A DNA stretch of 64,000 nt from NCBI RefSeq assembly GCF_946892675.1, contig NZ_CAMPOV010000001.1:186001-250000 (forward strand), in the 5' to 3' direction. Of this stretch, positions 50,400-58,579 are shown piece after piece. The stretch is from Arthrobacter sp. Marseille-P9274. GTDB taxonomy: Bacteria > Actinomycetota > Actinomycetes > Actinomycetales > Micrococcaceae. Below the pieces are notes generated by a model. That model saw nothing but the letters and a program-made list of their open reading frames with translations, searched no databases and had not been told where the DNA came from. The position numbers were made by a program, and so were the translations under genes. How positions within the stretch are numbered: the first letter of the stretch is position 1; every line of letters starts with the position of its first letter.

Positions 50400-53300
50400 T
50401 CACTCCTTGAAGATGGCGTCGATGACCTGCTGCGCCCAGTCGAGGATGGCCTGGTCCGCCAGGTCCTTGCCGCCGATGCGGGCGGTCTTGGGCTTCGGGA
50501 TGAGGATGAAGTCCAGGGCCGGCTTGACCTGCGAGCCGGGATACATCCTGTTCAGGCGCATGACCTTCGACTCGGGCAGGGCCGCCGGGGCGAACTTGAT
50601 GAAGTTGCCCTGCGTGGCGACATCGGTCAGGCCGACGGCGCGGGCGCCAACCCGGAACCGGGCAACGGCGATGAGGTTCGTGACCGGCTCGGGCGGCATG
50701 CCGTAGCGGTCGTTGAGTTCCTCGACCACCTCGTCGATCGCCTCGTTGGTGAGCGCGGAGGCGAGCTTCCGGTAGGCCTCGAGCCGCAGCCGCTCCCCCG
50801 GGACGTAGTCGTGCGGCAGGTGCGCGTTGACCGGCAGCTCGATCTTCATCTCGGCGGCCTTCTCCTCGGCCTCGCCGCGGAAGTCCGCCACGGCCTCGCC
50901 GACCAGCCGGATGTACAGGTCGAAGCCGACGCCCTGGATGTGCCCGGACTGCTCGCCGCCCAAGAGGTTGCCGGCGCCGCGGATCTCGAGGTCCTTCAGC
51001 GCCAGCTGCATGCCGGCGCCGAGTTCGTTGTGCGAGGCCACGGCCTTCAGCCGCTCCAGCGCCACCTCGCCCAGCGGCTTCTCCGACGGGTAGAGGAAGT
51101 AGGCGTACGCCCGTTCCCGCCCGCGGCCCACGCGTCCGCGCAGCTGGTGCAGCTGCGAGAGCCCGTAGGAATCGGCCCGGTCCACGATCAGCGTGTTCGC
51201 GTTGGAGATGTCCAGCCCGGTCTCGATGATCGTCGTACAGACCAGCACGTCGAACTTCTTCTCCCAGAAGTCCACGATGATCTGCTCCAGCCGCGCCTCG
51301 GACATCCGCCCGTGCGCCACCTCCACCCGGGCCTCCGGCACCAGCTCGCGGATATGCGCGGCCTGCCTGTCAATGGAGGACACCCGGTTGTGCACGAAGA
51401 ACACCTGCCCCTCCCGCATCAGCTCGCGCCGGATCGCGGCCGAGGTCTGCTTGTCCGTGTACGGGCCCACGTAGGTCAGCACCGGGTGCCGCTCCTCCGG
51501 CGGCGTCGCCAGCGTGGACGTCTCCCGGATCCCGGTCAGCGACATCTCCAGGGTCCTGGGGATCGGCGTCGCGCTCATCGCCAGCACGTCCACGTTGGTG
51601 CGCATCTTCTTCAGCGCCTCCTTGTGCTCCACGCCGAACCGCTGCTCCTCGTCCACGATGACCAGGCCCAGGTCCTTGAACCCGATCTCCTTGGACAGCA
51701 GCCGGTGCGTGCCGATCACCACGTCCACCGAGCCGTTCTTGACGCCCTCCAGCGTCTCCTTGGAGTCCTTCGCGGTCTGGAACCGGGACAGCGGCTTCAC
51801 CCGCACCGGGAATCCGGAAAACCGCTCGGAGAACGTCTCGTAGTGCTGCTGCGAGAGCAGCGTCGTCGGCACCAGCACGGCCACCTGCTTGCCGTCCTGC
51901 ACCGCCTTGAACGCCGCGCGCACCGCGATCTCCGTCTTGCCGTAGCCGACGTCGCCGGAGACCAGCCGGTCCATCGGGATCTCGCGCTCCATGTCCGCCT
52001 TGACCTCGTTGATCGTGGTCAGCTGGTCCGGCGTCTCCACGTACGGGAACGCCTCCTCCAGCTCGCGCTGCCACGGCGTGTCCGGCGCGAACGCGTGCCC
52101 CTTCGACGCCATCCGCGCCGAGTACAGCCGGATCAGCTCGCCGGCGATCTCCTTGACCGCCTTGCGCGCCTGGCTCTTTGTCTTCGCCCAGTCCGAGCCG
52201 CCCATCTTGGACAGCGCGGGCGCATCGCCGCCCACGTACCGGGTGACCTGGTCCAGCTGGTCCGTCGGCACGAACAGCCGGTCCCCCGGCGCCCCGCGCT
52301 TGCTCGGCGCGTACTCCAGCACCAGGTACTCGCGCATCGTCTTGGTCGGCCCCGCGCCGGACGAGCGCTGCACCAGCTCCTTAAACCTCGCGACGCCGTG
52401 CTGTTCGTGCACCACATAGTCGCCCTCGGTGAGCTGCAAAGGGTCGACGGCGTTGCGCCGCTTGGAGGGCATCTTCCGCATGTCCCGGGTGCCGGACGCG
52501 GTGGTCCGGCCCAGCAGGTCCGCCTCCGTGAGCAGCCCGAGCTTCAGCCCATCGAACACGAATCCCTTGCCCGCGGTCGCCGTCGTAATTTCGATGATCC
52601 CGGGCTGCGGTTCCTTCTCCAGCGACTCCACACGCGCGGCGGGGATGTCATTGTCGTGGAAGAGTTCGGCCAGGCGCGAGGCCGGGCCGGGGCCCTCGGT
52701 CGCGACCACCACGCGCCACTGGTCGCGCACGCGGGAACCGATAAAGTCCATCATTTCCGCCACGTCGCCCTGGTAGCCGCGCGGTTCGCGGGCCGCGAGG
52801 GTGAGCGTGTCGATGTCCAGCACGGTCTCGTCGTCCGGGTTGAAGGTGGTGATGGACCACCAGGAGACGCTGTGCTCGAGCGCCGTGGTGCGCGTGTCCG
52901 CGAGCGAACGGAATCCCGCCGTCTCCAGGTCCCCCTGCAGCGCCAGGTCCAAAGGCGCGTCCCCGCCGTCGGACGCGGTGGCCCACGCCGCGGCGAGGAA
53001 CTCCGCGTTGGTCGCCTCCAGGTCGTGCGCGCGGGCGCGCACCTTTTCCGGTTCAATAACGACGGCGATGCTCGCCTCCGGCAGTTCGCCGAGGAACGGG
53101 ACCATCGCCTCCACAAGCACCGGCGCGAGCGATTCCATGCCCTCCACCGCGATGCCGCCGGCGATCTTCTCCAGCATGTCCGCCGCGGCCGGCATCTGGT
53201 CCTTCAGCTTCGCCGCCTTGCTCATCACGGCCGGGGTGATCAGCAGCTCGCGGCACGGCGGTGCGTACAGCGCCTCCGGATGCTTGATGTGCTCGCCGGA

Positions 53301-53999
53301 CAGCGAGCGCTGGTCGGCCACCGCGAACCAGCGCATCTGGTCCACCTCGTCGCCGAAAAAATCGATGCGGATCGGGTGGTCCTCGGTGGGCGGGAAGACG
53401 TCCAGGATGCCGCCGCGGACCGCGAACTCGCCGCGCCGGGAGACCATGTCCACCCGCGCGTACGCCGCCGCGGCCAGCTGCTTCACCACGTCCGTGAACT
53501 CGACCTCGTCGCCGACCTTCAGCGAGACCGGCATCAGGTCACCGAGGTCCTTCACCAGCGGCTGCAGCACCGCGCGCACCGGAGCGACGACGACGCGCAG
53601 CGGCACCGTGCCCTCCTCGCCGTGCTTCAGCCGGCGCAGCACGGACAGCCGCCGGCCCACCGTGTCCGAGCGCGGGGACAGCCGCTCGTGCGGCAGCGTC
53701 TCCCAGCTCGGGAACTCCTCGATCGACTCCGCCGGCAGGTAGCAGCGCAGCCCCGCCGCCAGGTCCTCCGCCTCGCGGCCGGTCGCCGTAACCGCCAGCA
53801 CCACCGGCGCCCGCCCGCCGTCGGCCGCGCCCCCGTCCAGCCCCTCGACCATCTCCGCCAGCAGCGCCGCCCGCAGCCCGGGAGGCGCGCCGATCTGCAG
53901 GTCCTCGCTGCGCTCCCCCGCCGGCCTCGAGGCCTGGGTGCGCACCCGTCCAAAGGACTTGTCCTCGGCCAGCGCGGTCCGCAGTCCATTCAGGCTCAT
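50400..53999 (-). CDS. mfd: Transcription-repair coupling factor Mfd
   Basis: 1199 aa, full length. Start at 53999, where GGAG stands 9 bases before the ATG; an ATG at 54008 touches its site. Order: UvrB-like N-terminal domains (PSWETLPHERLSPRSDTVGR), the CarD-type RNA-polymerase-interacting domain (LTEGDYVVHEQHGVARFKEL), the RecG-like translocase with Walker A SGDVGYGKTEIA and Walker B VIVDEEQRFG, and the TRCF C-terminal domain. It removes stalled RNA polymerase from DNA lesions and recruits UvrA. Core chromosomal gene, giving the anchor for the region. Confidence 0.98.
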   Translation of the reverse strand: MSLNGLRTALAEDKSFGRVRTQASRPAGERSEDLQIGAPPGLRAALLAEMVEGLDGGAADGGRAPVVLAVTATGREAEDLAAGLRCYLPAESIEEFPSWETLPHERLSPRSDTVGRRLSVLRRLKHGEEGTVPLRVVVAPVRAVLQPLVKDLGDLMPVSLKVGDEVEFTDVVKQLAAAAYARVDMVSRRGEFAVRGGILDVFPPTEDHPIRIDFFGDEVDQMRWFAVADQRSLSGEHIKHPEALYAPPCRELLITPAVMSKAAKLKDQMPAAADMLEKIAGGIAVEGMESLAPVLVEAMVPFLGELPEASIAVVIEPEKVRARAHDLEATNAEFLAAAWATASDGGDAPLDLALQGDLETAGFRSLADTRTTALEHSVSWWSITTFNPDDETVLDIDTLTLAAREPRGYQGDVAEMMDFIGSRVRDQWRVVVATEGPGPASRLAELFHDNDIPAARVESLEKEPQPGIIEITTATAGKGFVFDGLKLGLLTEADLLGRTTASGTRDMRKMPSKRRNAVDPLQLTEGDYVVHEQHGVARFKELVQRSSGAGPTKTMREYLVLEYAPSKRGAPGDRLFVPTDQLDQVTRYVGGDAPALSKMGGSDWAKTKSQARKAVKEIAGELIRLYSARMASKGHAFAPDTPWQRELEEAFPYVETPDQLTTINEVKADMEREIPMDRLVSGDVGYGKTEIAVRAAFKAVQDGKQVAVLVPTTLLSQQHYETFSERFSGFPVRVKPLSRFQTAKDSKETLEGVKNGSVDVVIGTHRLLSKEIGFKDLGLVIVDEEQRFGVEHKEALKKMRTNVDVLAMSATPIPRTLEMSLTGIRETSTLATPPEERHPVLTYVGPYTDKQTSAAIRRELMREGQVFFVHNRVSSIDRQAAHIRELVPEARVEVAHGRMSEARLEQIIVDFWEKKFDVLVCTTIIETGLDISNANTLIVDRADSYGLSQLHQLRGRVGRGRERAYAYFLYPSEKPLGEVALERLKAVASHNELGAGMQLALKDLEIRGAGNLLGGEQSGHIQGVGFDLYIRLVGEAVADFRGEAEEKAAEMKIELPVNAHLPHDYVPGERLRLEAYRKLASALTNEAIDEVVEELNDRYGMPPEPVTNLIAVARFRVGARAVGLTDVATQGNFIKFAPAALPESKVMRLNRMYPGSQVKPALDFILIPKPKTARIGGKDLADQAILDWAQQVIDAIFKE

Positions 54000-54003
54000 C
54001 TTC

Positions 54004-54105
54004 GTCATCTCCGGGGCGTCGGCGGATTCAGGCAACACGAGAACCCGAAGTTCGTCAGAACCCCGGGATCACGTCCACGAGTTTACCGCCTGCCTCCGAC
54101 AGTCA
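54004..54105. repeat. 102-bp duplicated segment, copy A (mfd 5' flank)
   Basis: This segment begins at the mfd start region and runs upstream. It matches 55824-55925 at about 93 of 102 positions; the last 60 or so bases are identical. It likely carries the mfd control region. Confidence 0.9.
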
Positions 54106-54192
54106 AGGCGGCGGCACCCTACCCGAGATGTGAGCCGAGATTTGGGGCGGGGCCTCCGGTGCGGGACGGCTGGTACTGCCCGTCCCGCACCG
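54057..54192. terminator. Terminator-like hairpin in the mfd upstream region
   Basis: A 13-bp stem, arms 54157-54169 (CGGTGCGGGACGG) and 54180-54192, lies 26 bases beyond the stop of the DUF4189-like gene at 54218. No T-tract follows on the minus strand, so it may be a weak or Rho-independent-like stop ahead of mfd. The mapped range includes the short spacer to the duplicated segment. Confidence 0.4.
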
Positions 54193-54217
54193 TGGCTTGC
54201 TGTTGTGCCTGCGCGTT

Positions 54218-54685
54218 TCAGTAATCGCTACTGTGTCCCAGGAAGAGGATGTAGCACTCGCCCCCGCCGCCGTAGGTGTTATTGCAGAGGTCGAGGGCTT
54301 CCTTGCTGGCAACGCTCTTGGTTGGGTGCGTCCTCCATGCACGCGGTCCGTTGCTCCAGGAAACCGCTACGGCCAGGTACTCGTTTTTTCCGAGTCCGAA
54401 GGGTTCGCAGTCATAGGCCCCATTGGACTTGTTCGCGTTGCAGTGGTCGATTGTCGCGCGGATCAAGCGGCCGGTATCCGTGCCGCTGTAGTAGCCGTGC
54501 GAGCCGTTGAGCGCGGACGGAGACAGCGCATACGCGATCCAGCGGTCCGCCTGGACCGAGATGTTCTCCGTCTGTGCTGCCTCAATCTCGGCAGAGGCAG
54601 CCACGCCTCCCGTCGAAAAAAGCGCCGCGATTAGGACGGCCAGCAGAATGAGGACGCGCGGCCGTCTTTCGTTTACTGATTTCAT
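54218..54685 (-). CDS. Secreted DUF4189-like protein, paralog 1
   Basis: 155 aa; GGGAGTACAGCG before the ATG. Signal peptide about 1-32 (after VNERRPR). The mature part has four cysteines in the DUF4189 arrangement: IDHCNA, AYDCEP, ALDLCNN and GGECYI, with the YLAVAVSWSNGPRAWRTHP block between. Small secreted family of unknown function. Similar in layout to the next gene upstream, a tandem paralog. Confidence 0.78.
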   Translation of the reverse strand: MKSVNERRPRVLILLAVLIAALFSTGGVAASAEIEAAQTENISVQADRWIAYALSPSALNGSHGYYSGTDTGRLIRATIDHCNANKSNGAYDCEPFGLGKNEYLAVAVSWSNGPRAWRTHPTKSVASKEALDLCNNTYGGGGECYILFLGHSSDY

Positions 54686-54702
54686 CGCTGTACTCCCTTG
54701 TG

Positions 54703-54732
54703 CCCGGTCCCGTCGTCAGTAACGGGACCGGG
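54703..54732. terminator. Hairpin between the tandem paralogs
   Basis: An 11-bp stem, CCCGGTCCCGT (54703-54713) with ACGGGACCGGG (54722-54732), without a T-tract. It may separate the two DUF4189-like genes. Confidence 0.45.
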
Positions 54733-54869
54733 ATCGGAACTTTGCCTCATCAGGGAAGGATGCCCATGCCAACGGATAGGACAAGCTGATAACTGCCGCC
54801 GCGTCCGACGGTCAACGGCGGATCGCGCGCGGATGGCTAGTCCGCCGTCAGCATCCGGGCCACGACGTG

Positions 54870-55340
54870 TTATTCGCTTGCATGCATGTTAAAGACCACG
54901 CGGCAGGAATCACCGCCTCCGTAGTACTTGCACCAGGCCACCGCATTCTTGCCCGCATAAGTCGCCGTTGTGCCGGAGCTGTAACCTGCGGGACCGTTCG
55001 CCCAGGAAAGAGCGAGGGCCAGGTATGCGTTCACTGCGTAGCCTGCGGAAAGGCAGTCGTAGGTGTTATTCGACTTATGCAGATTGCATAGATCCAGACT
55101 GCGGTTAACGGCCCTGTCTTTATCGGACGACCTGACGGAATACCAACCCAGCGTGGACGGGGACCACGCCACTGAAATGTAGCGATCGGCGGCCTGCGTA
55201 TCCACCGACTGGCTCACGGCCACTCCGACAGGTCCTGCCGCCGGGGCCGGGGCGGCCGTCAAACCAGTCATGGCAAACAGCGACGCCAATGCCAATGCAG
55301 CCAAAATGAAGGGCCGGCGAGGCCCGCTTCCAGTTTTCAT
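54870..55340 (-). CDS. Secreted DUF4189-like protein, paralog 2
   Basis: 156 aa with signal peptide about 1-33. Cysteines in LDLCNLHKSNNTYDC, AVAWCKYYGGGDSC match those of paralog 1, as does YLALALSWANGPAGY. Overall identity is modest (I judge roughly one third), so the duplication is old. Function unknown. Confidence 0.78.
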   Translation of the reverse strand: MKTGSGPRRPFILAALALASLFAMTGLTAAPAPAAGPVGVAVSQSVDTQAADRYISVAWSPSTLGWYSVRSSDKDRAVNRSLDLCNLHKSNNTYDCLSAGYAVNAYLALALSWANGPAGYSSGTTATYAGKNAVAWCKYYGGGDSCRVVFNMHASE

Positions 55341-55679
55341 GATTTTTCCAATCGCTTGCTGTGCTTGGCTGACAACAGCGGAGAGTGCACCTCATGAAAG
55401 CGCAAGTCAGGGGCGGGAGCTGATAGAAAGCCAAGTCAGCCACGCAGCCCCTCTGATGATCGGGGGACGCCCGACCACTCCTGTGGCTCGTCGAGCCCGC
55501 AAAGGAACGCAAGATTATCAATTGCCGATCCTGAGATGAAGGTACACCCCCTGCGAAAGTCGTCGCACCGGATTGCGAAACAAAAACCCGTACCTCTTTT
55601 TGTCCCCTAGCCCCGTCGCAGGTACCAACAGGAGGCATCCGTGGCCTTCCCACCCGCGGTCGCCATGGCGGCCGCCAGG
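55341..55679. other. Gene-free region
   Basis: No supported gene. The stretch is lower in GC and contains only chance open frames. It leads into the decayed LssY-type fragment and the duplicated mfd flank. Confidence 0.6.
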
Positions 55680-55830
55680 AGGTGGACGACGGCGGGGCGA
55701 GGGTGATCATGGACAGGTCGCCATCGGTTTCGATCGCGTCGCCTCCGCCGTTCCGCGCGTGATAGCCGGTGGAGAAGTTCCGGAGGGATGTGGACGCTGG
55801 CACCGGTGCCAGCGAGCGCTGCGGTCATCT
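55680..55830 (-). pseudogene. Decayed LssY-type C-terminal fragment 1
   Basis: The minus strand encodes TAALAGTGASVHI and, in another frame, FSTGYHARNGGGDAIETDG followed by DLSMITLAPPSS. These match the C-terminal 50 residues of the intact protein at 59535-60404 almost exactly. There is a frameshift between the two parts, and nothing of the rest of the gene. The right end joins the duplicated mfd flank directly. Confidence 0.85.
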
Positions 55831-55925
55831 CCGGGGCGCTCAGGAGTTCAGGCAACATGAGAACCCGAAGTTGGTCAGAACCCCGGGATCACGTCCACGA
55901 GTTTACCGCCTGCCTCCGACAGTCA
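55824..55925. repeat. 102-bp duplicated segment, copy B
   Basis: Matches 54004-54105 in the same orientation, with about nine differences, seven of them clustered at 55839-55846. It has no mfd gene to its left; its left end meets the LssY-type fragment. The mazEF promoter begins about 40 bases to its right. Confidence 0.9.
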
Positions 55926-55973
55926 GTGCGCGCGCCATCAACCTACAACCCCGGTTCGAAGACATAACGTCAC

Positions 55974-55987
55974 TGTTACATGTAACA
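55974..55987. promoter_or_regulatory. Candidate MazE operator and promoter
   Basis: TGTTACATGTAACA is a perfect 14-base palindrome ending 8 bases before the mazE-like ATG at 55996. TAACAT (55983-55988) inside it could be the -10 box, which would place transcription start at or near the ATG (leaderless). No ribosome site is visible. Confidence 0.6.
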
Positions 55988-55995
55988 TTTTTGGT

Positions 55996-56199
55996 ATGGC
56001 AGTTCGGGAGAGGGTCAGCGAATATCGACGGCGGATGCGCGAGCAGGGCTATCGCCCGGTTCAAGTCTGGGTGCCGGACGTCCGCACCGAACAGTTTGCA
56101 GCCGAAGCACACCGGCAATCGTCCGCCGTCGCGGACGCCGGACGGAACACCGACGATCAGGACTTCATCGAAGCCGTGTCGGTTGAGTGGGACGAGTGA
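55996..56199 (+). CDS. MazE-like (DUF3018) antitoxin
   Basis: 67 aa. RERVSEYRRRMREQGYRPVQ and VWVPDVRTEQFAAEAHRQS are the DUF3018 antitoxin pattern: an N-terminal DNA-binding helix pair, then an acidic toxin-binding tail (TDDQDFIEAVSVEWDE). Its TGA overlaps the toxin GTG as GTGA. Confidence 0.85.
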   Translation: MAVRERVSEYRRRMREQGYRPVQVWVPDVRTEQFAAEAHRQSSAVADAGRNTDDQDFIEAVSVEWDE

Positions 56200-56522
56200 A
56201 TCGCGGCGATATCTGGACGGTCGCTGGGGGCGTCTATGCAACTAAGCCGCGTCCTGCGCTCATCATTCAAGACGACCGCTATGACGCGACTGACTCAGTC
56301 ACGGTCCTGCCTCTGACCACGTCCGAAGTCGATGCCCCCTTGCTCCGGATCGGACTTCAGCCCACGCCGACCACCGGCCTCCAGGGTGCCAGTTTCATCA
56401 TGATCGACAAGCTCACGACGGTCCGCCGCTCCAACGTTCAGGAGCGCGTCGGGCGCCTCCCTGCAGCCCAGCTCGTTGAGGTTGAACGTGCCCTGATGGT
56501 ATTCCTCGGGCTGGCGGACTGA
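56196..56522 (+). CDS. MazF/PemK-family mRNA interferase toxin
   Basis: 108 aa. Start taken as GTG at 56196, which gives the usual NRGDIWTVAGG opening; GTG at 56187 would add three residues. RGDIW, the KPRPALIIQDD strand and LPLTTSEVDAPLLRI are MazF landmarks, and the C-terminal GRLPAAQLVEVERALMVFLGL is the final helix. An endoribonuclease that cuts mRNA at short motifs. Paired with the DUF3018 antitoxin. Confidence 0.92.
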   Translation: MNRGDIWTVAGGVYATKPRPALIIQDDRYDATDSVTVLPLTTSEVDAPLLRIGLQPTPTTGLQGASFIMIDKLTTVRRSNVQERVGRLPAAQLVEVERALMVFLGLAD

Positions 56523-56577
56523 CCTCTCAGGCTGCCGTGACGCGCCCCTTCTGACGCACTACCTGGAACACGCCAAC

Positions 56578-56608
56578 GGCGGTGCCGGGAACCCGGCACC
56601 GCCTCTTT
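56578..56608. terminator. Intrinsic terminator of mazEF
   Basis: GGCGGTGCCGGG (56578-56589) pairs with CCCGGCACCGCC (56592-56603), followed by TCTTT. It separates the toxin gene from the convergent secreted-protein gene. Confidence 0.8.
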
Positions 56609-56626
56609 GGGATCGTAATTTTAGGG

Positions 56627-57169
56627 TCAGTCTATTTCGGCGCAGATATCCCGTTGCCGGCCTGAAGTGCTTTCTACAGTGAAGTTGCCGTTCTGATCGA
56701 CGGTGTAGACGACACGGCCCGTGTACTGCACCGTGCTCGGACCGGCTGGACTGTCAGTGCTGAAAAGGATGAGCACGTTGTGTCCGCTCAATGTCACCGT
56801 GCTGGTGCCGTCGGGATTGATTACTGTTCGCTCCACAGATCCGCTTGGATCCACCGTGGTAGAGATCAAAGTGTTGAGGTTCGTGAAGGTCAAGGTGGCT
56901 CCCTTGCCCGCCTTGATTATTCGAACCGGGTTGCCTTCCGCGTCTGTGAACTCCTTGGAATGAACCTTGGAGCCTGTTGCGTCAATCCGTATGGGGAAGT
57001 CGCACGCCGCCGTAGTGGGAAGCCCGGGCAACGGAAGCGTGAGCGAACTGTCGGCAGGCGGCGGATCGGGAGGAGCCGCCATTGAGGCCTGTGGAGCCGT
57101 CAAAAGTCCCGCAGCTAGCAGAACTGCCGGTGCAAGCCGGCGGACTTTGGTTGAGGATCTGGTATTCAT
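56627..57169 (-). CDS. Secreted protein of unknown function
   Basis: 180 aa with a signal peptide (1-31, ending ASMAAP). A short Pro-rich linker leads to a beta-rich domain with two cysteines (TAACDFP and RDICAEI at the end). VERTVINPDGTSTVTLSGHN and GRVVYTVDQNGNFTVES recall the repeating strands of small actinobacterial secreted proteins. No family assigned. Confidence 0.75.
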   Translation of the reverse strand: MNTRSSTKVRRLAPAVLLAAGLLTAPQASMAAPPDPPPADSSLTLPLPGLPTTAACDFPIRIDATGSKVHSKEFTDAEGNPVRIIKAGKGATLTFTNLNTLISTTVDPSGSVERTVINPDGTSTVTLSGHNVLILFSTDSPAGPSTVQYTGRVVYTVDQNGNFTVESTSGRQRDICAEID

Positions 57170-57584
57170 GCTGGAACTCCGATCGTGCGACGTACTAACT
57201 CCACCCCTTGAGTCAGCCGTTTAGCCGCTTGTCTTTGTTTCTTTGCCATGGTGACACTCCGTTCAGGACCCCGATCGGAGGAGACCGTCACCCGGATTCC
57301 AAGGGCTATAGAGCCGGCCTTGGGAAAACCTTGAGCCCCAGATGAGCCGCTGAAACAATTCGTCGGGCTTCGCTCGGCCCGTCGGTGCGTCTTGCAGACA
57401 AGCCAGTGATTGCGCGGAACGGCGGTGATTCCGAGCGATTGCCGAGGGTCTTAAGACCTTGGTTTCCGGCCGCGATACGGTTGTAGGCTCAGGCCGGACA
57501 GTGGTTACCCGATGACATCTGGCCACGGACCTCCCCTTAGGTCCGCTTTCCGAGATGCCGTCACGGGATCAACTAAGAGCATGG
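57170..57584. other. Gene-free region
   Basis: 415 bases without a supported gene. The longest frame (57263-57526, minus) has no ribosome site and a composition unlike the neighbours. GGCGGTGATTCC/GGGTCTT-type short repeats give no clear element. Probably promoter and debris. Confidence 0.55.
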
Positions 57585-58337
57585 CTACGAACCTGACAAC
57601 GCAACGGGCTTATCGGTGAACACGCCGTCCACATAGCCGCCGCCGCGCAGAGCCTCTGCTGATGCCTGGTCATTCACCGTCCACACCCAGACGGTTAGGC
57701 CCGCGTCGTGGAATGAGCGCAACCGGCTCTCGCTCGTTTCGTTGCTGGGACCAACGAATGCTATTCCGGCAGCCGCTATTTCAGTGGCCTTCTCCGGGCT
57801 GTCAGCCTTCGTCAGGAAGAGCGTATCGAGACCGAGTTCGGCCAGTTCCTTGGCTTTGCCGAAGTCGAAGCTCTGCACCACCACTCGGTCTTCAAGGCCT
57901 GCAAGCTTCACGGCCTGGGCGAACTTTGCCGGTGCTATCAGAGGGTCCTTCAGCTCCGGCACCAGCAGGACGTTCTCCGGCATCTGCGTGACCACCCAGT
58001 CCCAGGTGGCAGGGTGGCCTTCGCGCCCGTCTTCCGTGATTGTTGCCGATTCCCATTGCGCCGTGGTGATTTCATCGATCGGCCCGGAAGCGCCCACTAC
58101 GGTCTTCCCGGTCTCAGCATCGTGCGCGACAGCCCATTGGCCGTCCTCCAGCTGCCGCAAGTCGAACTCCACGGGAAAACCGGCGGCGGCAGCGGCGGCG
58201 AGCGCCTCTTGGGAAGATTCGGGATAAGCCTCGTGGCCACCGCGGTGCGCCACGAACGTGAAGTCGTCCGCGGCGGCCGGAGTGCAGGCGGCGAGAACCG
58301 GTATCAGCAACGCCACCAACAAGTATCGAGTTTTCAC
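57585..58337 (-). CDS. Glycerophosphodiester phosphodiesterase-like lipoprotein
   Basis: 250 aa. Lipobox LAACTP (Cys 18). The GDPD core is clear: FVAHRGGHEAYPESS (catalytic His and Arg; PE(N/S) variant), VEFDLRQLEDGQWAVAHDAE (metal-binding Glu/Asp and second His) and LLVPELK. The C-terminal TVWVWTVNDQASAEAL closes the TIM barrel. It should hydrolyse glycerophosphodiesters at the cell surface. Single gene. Confidence 0.9.
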   Translation of the reverse strand: MKTRYLLVALLIPVLAACTPAAADDFTFVAHRGGHEAYPESSQEALAAAAAAGFPVEFDLRQLEDGQWAVAHDAETGKTVVGASGPIDEITTAQWESATITEDGREGHPATWDWVVTQMPENVLLVPELKDPLIAPAKFAQAVKLAGLEDRVVVQSFDFGKAKELAELGLDTLFLTKADSPEKATEIAAAGIAFVGPSNETSESRLRSFHDAGLTVWVWTVNDQASAEALRGGGYVDGVFTDKPVALSGS

Positions 58338-58339
58338 TC

Positions 58340-58500
58340 CGGTAGCTTAGCGGCGCGGATCGGTATCCAATGACGACGACGGGGCAAGGGCGACGATGGG
58401 CAGGTCGCCTTCTGCTCCGCCCGAGTCCGCTGTTACCCCGGCAGCCGGTGGAAATTGCCGGCCAATGTGGACGACCGCATCGGCGGCGGGACCTAAGTCC
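58340..58500 (-). pseudogene. Decayed LssY-type C-terminal fragment 2
   Basis: The minus strand carries VVHIGRQFPPAAGVTADSGG and EGDLPIVALAPSSS, which align with SVHIVRHFSTGY..GGGDAIETDGDLPIIALAPPSS at the end of the intact gene at 59535-60404. The match is weaker than fragment 1, so this copy is older. No start or upstream part is present. Confidence 0.65.
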
Positions 58501-58579
58501 GTGGCTTCAGCCGCCGCAGCGGGAGTATCCTCACTGCAACTCGTGAAGTAAGCGGCGGGGGAAGAAAGCGCCTGTTGCC

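Noticed and set aside
50346-54224. Very long plus-strand open frame antisense to mfd
   Set aside because: Arg/Leu/Gln/His-rich translation without domains; a typical GC-driven shadow of a conserved gene.
57263-57526. 87-codon minus-strand frame
   Set aside because: No ribosome site, no recognisable features and unusual composition.
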